Shown here: positions 10,901 to 22,996 of the stretch, piece by piece
How positions within the stretch are numbered: position 1 is the stretch's first letter
Layout: every line of letters starts with the position of its first letter
NCBI GenBank assembly: GCA_037951165.1
Contig: JBBDHG010000169.1
Span: forward strand, 352,501-416,500
From: Lophius americanus
Lineage: Eukaryota; Chordata; Actinopteri; Lophiiformes; Lophiidae
Reading direction: 5' to 3'
Length of the DNA stretch: 64,000 bases
Notes under the pieces: generated by a model
Databases searched by the model: none
Told to the model about the DNA's origin: nothing
The model's input: only the letters and a program-made list of their open reading frames with translations
Position numbers and translations under genes: made by a program

Positions 10901-13900
10901 AGGCTGCTACAGCAGCTACTGTTTTGTCTTGAGTCTTTCTCTAGATTCCTCCCGGGGGCTTAATACACACCTAATGAAAGAAAGTCCAACTAGGTGACAA
11001 CAACAAACCTCAGCTCATAGTCAGAGGATTCTTCACGATTGAGCATTAAACAGTGACCAGATGTAGGATCCATTGTTTCCATTTACAAGCGGATGGATCT
11101 TTATGTTAGATTGATGAAATGTCTGATCTATTGTCTTGCTCTCTCAGCTGGAGAATCTGATGCTGGACAAAGATGGACACATGAAAATCACTGATTTTGG
11201 TCTTTGTAAGGAGGGCATTACCCCCGACGCTACCATGAAAACTTTCTGCGGAACTCCTGAATATCTGGCACCTGAGGTAAGGCAGTGAATCAGAAAAAAG
11301 ATACTAGTTCCATCAAGAGGTTGATGCTTTGTTTGTCTTTCTGTTCGTCATCCTGAGAGACAATCCTGTTGATTGTAACTTGACGGATAACGCCTCCAGT
11401 GTTTGGACTAGTAAGATCAGCCATGGTTTAAAGTCTGCTCTGGATCTATGTAATATTACAGAGGGGTTTTATGTTTATTCTTTGGCCTGTGGGGTAACCA
11501 GTCATGATTTTACCCACTAAGATCAGCTGAAACTCTGCTGATTCAGTTGGGTGTCAAATGTGAGAGCTAGATCTTGAAGAAATCTGCAATTAGTGAAATT
11601 TCTCTTTAACGTGTGTGTTTCCAATTGCTAGGTTCTCATGATCAGGAGGTCAGATCCTCTAGATTTCCAAATCGTTGTTAGCAGTATTGTACTGAACGTT
11701 TCCTCCATTAAGGGATCACCCTAAAGGACAAATTATAAGAGTAAATTTAGCACAACACCGCCATCTGCTGGAGGTATTGTCATTTGTGTTAAATAGCAAG
11801 ACATTATATTTATTTCACTGTCAGTGTTGGAAAAGTCCGACTCGTCCAACTGTCTTTTTCACAGGTCCTAGAAGATAATGATTACGGGCGAGCAGTGGAC
11901 TGGTGGGGTCTGGGTGTCGTCATGTATGAGATGATGTGTGGACGGCTGCCGTTCTACAACCAGGACCACGAGCGCCTGTTCGAGCTCATCCTCATGGAGG
12001 AGATCCGCTTCCCCAGGAACCTGTCACCTGAAGCCAAGTCCTTGCTGGCTGGCCTGCTGAAGAAGGACCCAAAACTGAGGTATGCGAGATTCTGTTTGTC
12101 TCTTCCTCTCTAGAAAGTTTAAAGCAGCAAACATTCTATTGAGGTGTACCAAAACATTAACAATGTTTACTACGCATTAAGGTATTTCAGTAGTTTTTCA
12201 TCAGTTTCCTTTGGTGAATATCTTATCTTATGTAAAGAGGGTAATTTCCCTGCAGATAAATGTTTGTTTAGTTCTGAATCATGATGGAGGTAAAAGCAAC
12301 AAATATGAAAAAGATTTCAATCAGGAGAGAAGTGCACAAAGTTAAAGCAGATGGTTCTTGGAGCGCTGACTCATTGGGGAGATTGTCATCGAAGCGTATC
12401 GGCCCAAGTACCCGCAGCAAAATATATCCCACGTTCCGTCCGTCCGCAGTAAGAGTTGACTGATAGCTGATTACGTTTGTGAATCTGTAAAGACTGGGCG
12501 GAGAGGTGGAGGACACGTGAAGCAGCAGTGGCATGGAAGAACTATACGAACAGAGAGAATCAGATGCAGAAAGATGATTGGCTAGCAATGAAGGCATGTG
12601 ACCGTGTGCTGTAAACAGCAGATATCTTATGGACAACTCCAGAGCAGGATAGCAAGAAAACTAAAACCGAGCATGCATGACGTGGTGGTGTGGGAAACTA
12701 ACGATGACCTGAGTGTGCAGAGGAGTAGTAGTCTCTGCTGCGTTGGTACTATCAGTTATATCTGCGAGCATCAGCTGCCCTGCAGACAGGATGCGTCACT
12801 AACAGGACTGCTGACGCGTGATCGTGTTCCATGCAGGTTAAATGTGCATCACCTCTGCACATCCACCGGGGGCACGCATTGCATTTTTCAGACATGTGTA
12901 AAAGCAGTTCATTTATTTGGTCACAGTTGCAACATTTTGTTTGTGACCAAAGCAGTCACATGATCCCATTGTGCAAAATACCTACTTAATCTTTCTGTGA
13001 TCTTGTTTGGACTGACAGGTTAGGGGGCGGTCCCAATGATGCCAAAGAAGTCATGAGTCACAAGTTTTTCATCACCATCAACTGGCAGGATGTCGTAGAG
13101 AAGAAGGTAAGACATTGTGGAGGATGTGAGATCTCAGATACGCGTGTAAAACTTTAATATTAATGTCTTTATTCATATGTCACCTTTAAAAACAGCGGTT
13201 TACAAAGTGCTGGCAGACTAGGCAAAGACAGGAAATTGGAAGCAGAGTAAATGTCAGACCATTTCAAATAGGAGGACAAAAGACACAATATGCAGGACGG
13301 TATAAAAGAAGAAATAAACTTAAAATGGAAAGGGCTCATGAACGGTCATCAGCTCTGTTAAATAGATCGGAACCTGACCCAGACGTGTTTTAAAGGTGAT
13401 CAGGATAATCTTCTAATCCATTCTAAAACGAACAGCAGTCTGAAGTAACGCTGCAGCGAGATGGGTCTGGTAAAAGCAGCAGCAATTATCAACTCTGGGT
13501 CGTTAGTGACAAACAGAGAGGAAAAAATAACATTTCATGTCAGATGTTTGAACACATTGCAACCATAAAATCTCTTTTTTAACCCTGCTTTATTGGAGGC
13601 AGCGGACTAACAAAACATTGTGGAAAGCTTCCAAGAATCTTAACTTTAACGTAGCAAACCTGCTGAATGTGTCCATGTTTAGTTACTGTGTGTGTGCCCC
13701 AACCCCAGTATAAATATATAGTATTCTAGAATACACCGTAAGTGCCTAATCCCTCTTTTGTAGCCATTTTCCATTGTACAAGTATTGCGTTGTTATTCTA
13801 AATCCAATATGTAGCCATTCCAACGGCCGGTTTGTCAATCTTCTCCCCTTTCTGCTTCAGCTCACCCCACTCTTCAGACCGCAAGTGACATCGGAGACGG

Positions 13901-14993
13901 ACACGCGGTATTTTGATGAGGAGTTCACCGCACAGACAATCACTCTCACTCCTCCAGACAGATGTGAGTATCCTCTGACTGTGGTGCGCTGTGGAATGGC
14001 CCGATGCACCACTCAGATTGAGATCTGGCCTCTCAGCTGTTGTGTTTGCGCTAAACGGGACATGAAATGCCACATTCATGAAAATGTTATCACTGAAACG
14101 AAAAGGGAACAAATATTCAAACCAGTACATCAACTTTGGACACGGGAAATTCATGTCCAAAGGTCTCTCGCATGACAGAGAGGGAGCAATAAGGACTGTG
14201 AGAGCACGCTTCCACATACCCCCGGTGGGTGGAGTAGTCCGGTAAGAGAAGCTGGGCTGTAGAAAGTCTACCTCTTACAGAGTAGTTCCAACAACTTTAC
14301 TCCATGAATAAACATTTAAAGAGTGGATTATGTTTAGCTTCATTGTTAAGGACTGGCTGGGGGATGAGCATGACCTCAACAAATCCAGCAGGAAGATGAC
14401 CAAGACCCTTAGTTCCTGTCAGGAATCCTTCTCTTGATTATATCCCCGAAAATTATGCCACCGCAGATCCTTCATGTTAACGCAATAACTCAAAACATTT
14501 CATGGATTATTTGCAGATTTTGTCTCCGTACAACTAAGAACTTGGGGAAGGTCGGTTGTATGTTTCAGACAAAAGGTTTTTGGGGCCTTCATTTCTCAAC
14601 CGTTGGTCTGATTTATTCCTAATTGGGTACATGAGCCTAATCATTCATATTCTACTCACTAGTAAAGCTAGAGCTTTTGTTTTTACGAAAATACTGTTTG
14701 TCGGACATAACGTCACAATAAATTGGAAGAAATCAATCATAGCATAGAGCTAGTTTTCATGATTCAGCATTAAGACCCACATGTGCGCTTTGCCTGGTTA
14801 CATAAATACATTGATTGTTTTTGTTTTTTTTGTTATATTGTGGATGGTGTCTTCAGCATACGCCATTTTCTAAATGAGAACTCTGTGCTGAACCGTCTGT
14901 CTTCTCCTTACAGATAACAGTCTGGACTGCGTGGACGCCACCCAGCAAGCACATTTCCCCCAATTCTCTTACTCTGCTAGCATAAGAGAGTGA
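7976..14993 (+). CDS. akt2: RAC-beta serine/threonine kinase (AKT2/PKB beta)
   Basis: Thirteen coding exons with GT-AG borders: 7976-8021, 8365-8493, 8622-8733, 8858-9005, 9151-9282, 9941-10006, 10355-10423, 10544-10666, 11148-11276, 11865-12079, 13019-13106, 13861-13963, 14914-14993. They total 1440 nt, 479 residues plus stop; human AKT2 has 481. The N-terminal PH domain (about 5-108) keeps Glu17 and Arg25, which bind membrane phosphoinositides. The kinase domain (about 150-407) shows GKGTFG at 157-162, Lys179, YRD with Asp273, DFG at 291-293 and activation-loop Thr307 in MKTFCGTPEYLAPE. Turn-motif Thr449 and Ser472 in FPQFSYSASIRE complete the AGC regulatory set. The C-terminus SASIRE, the start MNEV and YLHSRDVV favour AKT2 over AKT1 and AKT3. 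As known for the family, it acts downstream of PI3K and PDK1/mTORC2 in insulin and survival signalling. Residue 13 is Leu where human AKT1 and AKT2 have His. The start was chosen by homology and frame. Confidence 0.95.
13180..13500. repeat. Decayed interspersed repeat in akt2 intron 11
   Basis: Words such as TTTACAAAGTGCT and the later stretch around ATCTTCTAATCCATTCTAAAAC resemble the 3' region of a common teleost LINE-type repeat. It lies between the exons at 13019-13106 and 13861-13963. The remainder of the intron shows nothing else I can name. Confidence 0.4.
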
Positions 14994-16370
14994 TAGCGCC
15001 TCTAGCACACACAGACAGACACCCATGAAACGAGAACACTCAGGCCACAACCCTCGCAGCTTCAAGATGACCTCAGGCTATCATGAGGTTTTTGCTCCCT
15101 TCAGGATCTAAGTGCCTCAGCTGGCGGCCATATTTTTATGTACAAACAACCTTCGTCCACACTACAGGCAACGCCCGGGCGCACACTGAAGTAAATCCCA
15201 TCAGTACTCGGTATGTAGTGCCTTCAGCTGGCCTAGACACAACTACTGCTGCTTCTCCAGACTGTAAACCACTCATCATATCAACACTTCTCATGACAAA
15301 CCATTCATCATGTTTCCAAGGGCTCTTCTTCAGAACTAGCTGGTTGCGAAGGACTGTTTTGTATCCACAGGGGGATGACTAAGCAATGACAGTCTGTTGG
15401 GGTGTTTTTCTGTGATGTGTGTTTTGGGGAGGGTGGGGTGGGTGGGGGGGCGCGGAGGCAATCATCTCAATGAAAGCATGACGATTTGTGTCTAAAGGCT
15501 TACCTGATACGCGTCAGGAGAAACGGAGTTGACGGCAACACCTGACTACAAAATGTGAGGCGGCTGTCCTTTTTAAACTGTATGCAACGAGAACCGATCT
15601 TTTGTGTATCAGTTTGCTCTCATCTCAGAGTGGGATCGAAATTAACTGATCTGTCAATTCACTTTTTGGGAATAATGCACATGGTGTTTGTTTTTTGAAA
15701 TTTTAACAAATTTCCTTTCTAGATCAGCAAAACACGCAGCAGCCGTCTGAACTAGTAAGCACTTAGTGATATGAACATTTTCTGGACATGTTCCTAATGG
15801 AGGTGAAAGGTTTTATCACCTCAGCAAAACCTGTCCTTTGCACAAAAACTGTTTCAAGCCAAAAGTCAGCATCCAATTTGATTCACAATCCTTTTTCTAG
15901 ATAGTTTGTAATTTCTGTCCACATTTGGCCGGTTTAAGGATATTTAATTTTGACAAAGTTCTAACATAGCTGCACGTATTTAGGCTAACACTTAAAATTT
16001 GTCAAGTTTTGTCTTTTCTTATTGTTGTAAAATGAGCAAAAAAAAAAGTAACATCCTTAATGTCGGTATGGAAAAAAAATTGTTTTAGTATTTGTACTGA
16101 TGCTAATACCAAATAAAATTAAAGTGTTACTTGGGAAATATCAATATGACAAAATCACCATGGTAACTGATGCTGCACACCGACCTAAAGGAAGTGAGTT
16201 TCTGCCTTTAAACGCCTATAATGATGCTGTCCTATGAGCAATAACGATTCTCACCTGAAAGGAAAGTATTATTTATGTCAATGTAGTTACAGCAGCGCAT
16301 CACAAACTGCATCAGAATGTTTTCACTGCATTCGTTTGATGATGCAAGAAATAAAATATGTCCCTGTCTG
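14994..16370 (+). other. akt2: Probable akt2 3' UTR
   Basis: The sequence directly follows the stop codon at 14991-14993. Candidate polyadenylation hexamers AATAAA occur at about 16112 and 16350, the latter within GAAATAAAATATG. The end is therefore only approximate and later sites are possible. A G-rich run lies at about 15425-15450. No other gene feature is seen. Confidence 0.4.
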
Positions 16371-17383
16371 CTTTAGGTAATGTGAAATTATTACAATGAA
16401 TCATTTTTGGTCCTGATTTACTGTGAATGTCCTTTTGACACTGCAGCTAATAGAAGACTGATTTAGAGAACAGATCAGTCTATTGCTATTTATTCAATCA
16501 AAAGCATTCATTTCACATCGGTTTAGCCTAAACACAATATATTTATCCTTCAAAGAAGGCGGGGCTAGCTTACCACCTCAGTGTTGAATTGTAAAAAAGG
16601 ACAACCAGACCTTTCACTCAATTGAAGTGATTGATTAATATTCAGAGTGACATTCTTTCTTAGCATTTAGAGCCAATTCTGTAAATTCCCTCATCGCTAT
16701 TGTTAAAATGTACCTGTGATGTCACCCTGTGTTTGAGTCTAGTCTCTCCTCACCATCCTATAGTCTGCTGGAGATTTTACAAGCTTGAATTCAACAATCC
16801 CGTCGTCTTTTTGTAAATGTTACTCCGCATCCAAACTGCTGTAGCCGTTTAGCTGAATAGTTAAAAAAATCCAATCACCCAGGCGGCCTCATACAGAAGG
16901 TGAAGCGGTTGTGATGCTGACTCCTAAAGATATCTCTTATTATTATACTCTTCCCTTCTACTATTAATCACTGTCCATCAGTAATTGGAGGGTGTGTGTC
17001 AAAAGAAAAGTTTTTGCCATACTGTACATGAAAAAAACACCCAAGATTGTATCCGTGCTACACTGTTGAGTCACTGGTAAAAAGAATAAATATCTGGTGC
17101 TGATCAACTTCCTGTCACTCAGAGCTTTCGGCGTACGCTGTTTGAACACAACTTCCTTTGTTTTTATCTCCTTGTACCTCATCCTTCCTCCACCCTAACC
17201 CTCCATCACAGATGCTCCAACGGCTGTGTTCTTCTATTCAAACTATTCAGAAGAAAATGATCCAGTACACATTTTTAAATGACTTGATTCTGTTTACTCT
17301 TGGGGCGATTTGAATGAAAAAAAGAAAGTGCCCTAAGGAAGTGATATCTAATGTGGGCAACATTTCACAAGTGTAAAAATGTA

Positions 17384-17426
17384 CTCGCTAGGGGGAGAAC
17401 TATTTTCTAAACAAAACTTTTCAGAC
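17384..17426 (-). repeat. Antisense copy of a small dispersed repeat
   Basis: Read on the minus strand, these 43 bases start GTCTGAAAAG and end CTCCCCCTAGCGAG. They align without gaps to the two direct copies at 52153-52243 and 52274-52360 (GTCCGAAAAA to CTCCCCCTAGTGAG). The family is unnamed; the similarity may extend further with more divergence. Confidence 0.45.
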
Positions 17427-18537
17427 AAAACTCAAGAAATTTGAGTTCAATCAGGGGAATTGCTTGTACAACGCAGGGGATTGGGGGCTTTTCGGGAACA
17501 ATGCACCATAACCATGAGGGGGGGGGTGTGTCTGGTCTGATTTGAGGAGCGCGTTTGACAAATCAGCACAAACAAAGCAATCTATTCACACAAATGTTAT
17601 AGATATAATTTTAATAGGTGTTCCAGAAGTAATAGTTGCGTCAGCACAAAGTGTAAAAGGAACAATAGTTGTATCAGCAAACAGTGTTATGACATAAGAG
17701 TTGTGGGTAGGTCGGGGTACAGGGGTCGGGGTCTGAGGGATCCCTCACTAAGCAGGGGTTCCATTAAGGCAAGGCTGCATTTAACATCTGGGCTGTCAGA
17801 ACCAAAACAAACCTGTCGGTCATGATGATTAGCAGAAACATGAATTAAATACAAACTATTAGAGGAAAGAGACTTCCAGGTCTGACATAACCTCCTACTC
17901 AAAAAGAGGAAGGCATGATCTACATTCCAGTAAAGGGCAGATGATCGTATAAATGGATGCATATTCAGTCATATATTTTATTGTCTCTTAGTCAGCTTTA
18001 CCTACAAAAGGGAACAGCAATAAATAAGTGGAAACGTGAGCATTCAGTTGTTCTGTCCGCATGAGAGCTCATGAGTTTTATTCCTGAACAAACTTTACTG
18101 CAAAAAGAAGAAAAAAAAACAAGAAGCACACCCAGGGAAGCTGTAGTCCTCCCTCTCAAAATGCAGGAATCGCTCATTTCTCCGTCTCACAATGTTCAAC
18201 AATAAGTCACGTGGACTGAAAAACCTTTCCACGCGCGTTTCCACGGATCTCACAGCGCAGCAGCTATGCTCTCATCAGAACTATTGTTTGTAACGAACTA
18301 TGCACCAAAGGAACAGTTTACCATCGTAGCATACATACAGTACAATCAAGACTGAATTAGAAAAATACAGGTACAAAATGATTACATTCAAGAAGACAGT
18401 ACTAGCACAAAAGGGTATTATAGTAATTTAGGTAACTAATATAGAAGCATTTTCTAGATAGAAAAATTGAGTGATGGGGATTTGACTGTAATATGACTGT
18501 TTGGTACATGTGTCGATCTGTTATTGACTGGAATCAC

Positions 18538-18585
18538 GTGTGTGTGTGTGTGTGTGTATATGTATATACACACACACACACACAC
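18538..18585. repeat. (TG)n-TATATG-(CA)n inverted dinucleotide repeat
   Basis: A TG run leads through TATATGTATATA into a CA run. The two 23-base arms (18538-18560 and 18563-18585) are complementary except for one G-T pair, around a 2-base centre. The block is alternating purine-pyrimidine almost throughout, the type of sequence that can form Z-DNA or a cruciform in vitro. Confidence 0.9.
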
Positions 18586-19140
18586 TGTATTAGTTAAAAT
18601 GCATACTATTTTTAAGAGGGGTATAAATCTGTTTTCCTCAAACACCATGATTATTTTGGTTTGGGTCATAAGGTGCAAATACTGTATATTAAAAGAGGCA
18701 TTAAGTGGTGCCGTTTCGTTGCACTTGATTCCATCTCTGGGCTCAAAAAAACCGAGGAAATCCTGTTAGACACACACGATGAATTGTGCTGATAGAGTTA
18801 TTACCTGAAGAGTTACACACCTAGAAAAATGCAGTGCAACTGTTTATACAAGCTTTCTTCAAAGAAGGAAAAAAAAGATTAAATTAAAAAAAAAAAGATT
18901 TCCATTTGAATATACTTTTAGCTTTTCTTTGGCAAACGTCAATAAACTCAGTTGCAAATATAAATCTGTTTAGGGGTAGACACTTTTGTCTTTTGCAAAG
19001 AAGCACATTAAAGTCCACCAGTGGAAGAACTATACAATGAACTGCTCGGATGACATCATTCACGATGTAACATCTCTAATATCAAAAAAAATATATACTG
19101 TCTATAACGAGGAATAAAGCGTTCTCGGGTTCTCTTCAGA

Positions 19141-19520
19141 TTAAACCTTTAATCTGCTGCTCAACTGTTTGTTTGAGTCTTTTCAGTTTCCTATTGACAA
19201 ATGTGATTCGTGACAGAACCTGTCGCTAAAATGACCCAGTGGTAGCGGGATGTTAAAGAGTAAAGGTCCAAGGATGGAGCCCTGAAGGACACCACAGGTC
19301 AAAGGGCCACCGAGCAGGAGGCTTTAACCATGGCTATTGAGAAAGGCCTATTTTTCATAAGTCTAATTTTTTTTCAGCATAATAAAGCATGTGCATACTT
19401 ACTAAACAGACTGATGCAACTTGGGATAATAAAAAAAAAGACAAGTCTAATACGGGTCAAATAGTTTTTCTAAAAACATGCTTTACCAAAAGGCTGAGGA
19501 TTTGTAATTAAAATGGACTT
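19141..19520 (+). mobile_element. Dispersed repeat, copy 1 of a three-copy family
   Basis: This stretch aligns along several hundred bases to 45680-46080. Shared landmarks, in order, are CAACTGTTTG-TTGAG, GTTAAAGAGTAAAGG/GCTAAAGAGTAAGGG, GGAGCCCTG-GGACACCACA-GTCAA, GTCTAATNNGGGTCAAATAG and ATGCTTTAC. It is an old interspersed element of a family I cannot name. A shorter third piece lies at 25085-25150. The GGAGCCCTG-GGACACC block recurs in many fish repeats as I know them. Confidence 0.6.
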
Positions 19521-20631
19521 TTCCATGAAATACAAAAGTTTATCCTGAAAAAATTGTAAGTCAGATTTAAAAATGTTCTTGACCAAATGATTTGTTTGTG
19601 ATAAATTTAGTGTTTTACATATTAAAGGAATAAATGACCCAAAAGAAGTAAAATATGCAGAGAAATTATTTTTCCATAACGTTTTTTTTCCTTGTCGAAG
19701 ACATTTAAGGGTTATTTATAAGGAAACATCCGCAGTTTGTTTAATACTCAAGACAAATTTAGAGAGGAATGACTTTTATCTTAAACTGCACTATTATAAG
19801 TTCATCAGGGCCAACATAAGTCAAACACCGTTACCGTGTAACGGTGAATTGATTTGAGGAGGAGATTCTACTTCAAGATGCATTTCTGGGTCCAGTAGTT
19901 GAGTGTTCAGAAGCACATCTTAATGCAAATCCTCTCGTTGTGATGTAGTGGCGGTCAGATGAACACCAGAGGCCATAGATTTATTCCTTATTAACTATGA
20001 GCTCCGGCTTTAGACGGCTTTCTCAATCCTGTAAACTTGACCTCTGAAAAAACACTGAACTTAAAAAAAGGAGGACTTATTTATGAGAACATGATCAAAG
20101 GAACACAACTCATCAGAATAGGGGACTACAACAGAGAGCTATAATAGTTGTGATGGAATCTTAAGGGTGTAAATGAAGTATTGGTCTACACAGAGGAGCA
20201 GAAGGCTGCGGATTAAGGAGGTGAGCAGCTCTTCCAGGAAGACAAGAAACGCAGGGTTGAGCTGCGTCTATCCTTATTTCCCCTCGGTACTACTGCGGGT
20301 AATATGTAAACACAATTATGGCCAAGATTGTGGCGTGGAATTGGAATGGTTCTGACCAAACATTCACAAAACAAAGCAAAAAACAACAACAACACACGGT
20401 TGCCACTAAATATATAAATACTAAAATCAGCTGAGTGATTACACGTGGTCTCTGGGTAGACCATTACTTGGCAATAAAAATCTCTAAAGGCCGATAGGAA
20501 ACAAAACCTTGAAATTACATTAAATGCCTTGTCTCCTTTAACTCAAAGAGGTACAATCAAATTAATTTGACACTTAAATCAATGTTTTGTTTCCGAACAA
20601 AACCTGGAAAAAATACAATAGTAAAATATTT

Positions 20632-20646
20632 GGGGGGGGGGGGGGG
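20632..20646 (+). repeat. Poly-G tract (15 G)
   Basis: Fifteen consecutive Gs are followed by ATTC and a T run. The tract lies in the probable bbx 3' UTR or flank, where the minus-strand transcript would read poly-C. A 12-G tract occurs at 54869-54880. Lengths of such runs are error-prone in sequencing. Confidence 0.85.
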
Positions 20647-22996
20647 ATTCTTTTTTTTTGTGCTCATTTTATGAGGCTTGTGGGGTTTAATAAAAAAAGT
20701 TACATTTCGTTGATAATTTCCTGGAGATCTTCGGTCGCGTGCAAAGTAGCGTTAATCGCATGCGGCGCATGTTGTTAGATTCTGAAGAATGTATTCTCAA
20801 GGACCGCCCATGTACTTTTAGCACCAAACATTCGTGGGTCCATCTGTGCGCACATGGTTGGTCTTAAGATGAGGCGGGGTCAGGAGGGTTGCGGGTGTAT
20901 TGCCATGTTGACGCAACAGAAAGTGATTACGGCGTTGACCAACAAAAATCTGGTCCTGCTATTTAAAGGGAGCATCAGATGCGCCTATAGAGGCAACCTG
21001 AACAAATGAGTTTCTCCTGGTCATCTCCTTAGACACCTCCGCACAGATGATAAACTCTACACACAAAGTCCAATCTGACAATCCACTCAGAACGCTTCAC
21101 TGCACCAGCCAGCATTCGCCATCACCACGGTCGGAGGAAGCTGGGACTCAGCGTCTTCCTCAAGGACACCGAATAGATTTCAGAGGGCACAACCTTCTGA
21201 TAAATGAAGGTTGTTGGTTCACTACCCCTCAGGATGTAGCAGGAGGACAGCTGCTCTACTCCATGCAAATTCACTGGATGAACCTGGAATGTGTGTGCAA
21301 CCTTTTGGATGACCTTTTGGTTCACGGGAAATCTACTGTCAATCAGCGGTGGAGTCAAGCAGCTGTGCCTCATGCGTAAATGGCGCAGAGGGCGAATAGA
21401 AGATATCAGACCCGCTGCTGGGGCATCAATGCATGTGAAGAGGGTTTCCTCATTTATGAAGTAATAATTAACCCACCCATTTTAATGCTCGTATGGAGTC
21501 AAATAGCATTAGTAGGACAGAAAAACTGGAAGGTGCAGCAGCCAAGCACCACAAACCGGACAAGGTCCTATTAAAAAGACTTGAGGTGACAACCAAACCA
21601 CACCTGTGAATATTTAAGGAACTAAACACCAACAACATGAAACATCTTGCTCCTTTCTTTTTGCCCAGTTAGTGCACACTTTCAACCAGCAAAAGGAAGA
21701 GGGAGAGTATTTCAGCTTGTGATAGGCTTCAATAAAACCAGGAGGACATTGAACTGTGAGACTATGGAGTAAGGACCCTGTCTACGGTGGAGACAAGGCA
21801 TTCCCCTTTACCCTTCAGAGAGTAACCCAAACCTTTAGCTACCAATTAGTGCAGAGTTTACGTAAGAAACAAAAAAAAAAACAACAACACTTATTCCACG
21901 AAATAAGTTGCACACCGGGAACAAGCCTTTGTAATTGCTACGCAAATTGCGGTAAGATCAAGTATTGACAAAAACTGCATTCCATACTTTGAAAATGTTA
22001 CCACTGACCTTAGGACCAAGATGGCATGGAGCGAGAAGCTGCTTGACGGTGGGAAAGTGGGTCCGAGTGGGAGGGTTAAGGCTATATTTGAATCACTTTC
22101 ACCTCAAGAAGCAGTGTCGAAGCTGACCTACGACCTCATTAGCCTGACGGCGACGCTGTGAACCTAGTGCTTCAGGATAAGCAGGACACACAAACATCCT
22201 CAGCTCTAGTCAACTTAAGTTCAAGGGTTTGCACAGGTCTACGCTTACACATTCAGTCTAACATGATAGGTAGCTACCACATACTGTTTAACAGTAGCAT
22301 CATTTTAACAGACATTTTAAATACTTAAACAATGATTCTTCATAGATCGAGTACACTTCATTAGTGCAGCACAGGAAAACACAAAGCAACTAGTTGGTAA
22401 TAGAAGTTGATCCATCCTGATCATTAACCTGGTCAGAGACATTTGGGTTGAAGCTTGGAGGAGATTGAAGGGAGGTATTCTAGCAGAGGTGGAGAGGATT
22501 CTTCAGTAGGCGCGTGTGTGAGGTAAAAAGGTAACAGAAAGCTGTGTTCATCTATAAAACTAATGCAGTGTTGGGTTTGGCCCTACCTAAAACGCTATTG
22601 ACCTTCAAAATGGCCTCTATTTGACAAAACAGTGTATAAGTATGATAAACCCATGACAAACATCTCTAGAAGGGAAGCCATGCACTGGTGGCCGGCTTGG
22701 TTCTTCCACAGGCCCTAAGAGAGTATATATGTGGGGGTGAGAGGATTTCAGAAAGGCATCCTCCCTCAAACAAAGGAAGGCTTTGAGGAAAACACTGAGA
22801 TAGTGAGGAGCTGGGAGGAAGAGGAGCAGGGTCTAGTTCCTCCATCATGAACCCCAGCACAAGCAAATTCACCACAAGGGGAAGGTCTATCCAAAAAGCT
22901 TCCTGATCAGGTCTCCCTTTAGCGTGGAGTTACCACTGAGGAAAAAAAGATCCACTGCCAACGTCTCTGTTGTGGCTTCTCAAAACAGCAACAGCT

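Larger units (their letters stand above)
16371..22996. other. Convergent intergenic region akt2-bbx
   Basis: No exon chain is visible on either strand between the two 3' ends. It holds the repeats listed separately (17384, 18538, 19141, 20632). The right part should contain the bbx 3' UTR, which runs leftward from 22996; minus-strand candidate poly(A) signals are ATTAAA near 20690 and AATAAA near 19981, but the end cannot be fixed. A stretch around 21150-21270 loosely resembles an antisense tRNA-like fish repeat but is too decayed to call. Confidence 0.45.

Noticed and set aside
12268..12963. Open frames of 60-122 codons in akt2 intron 10
   Set aside because: They lie between well-supported exons that join in phase, have no recognisable domain and lack splice support.
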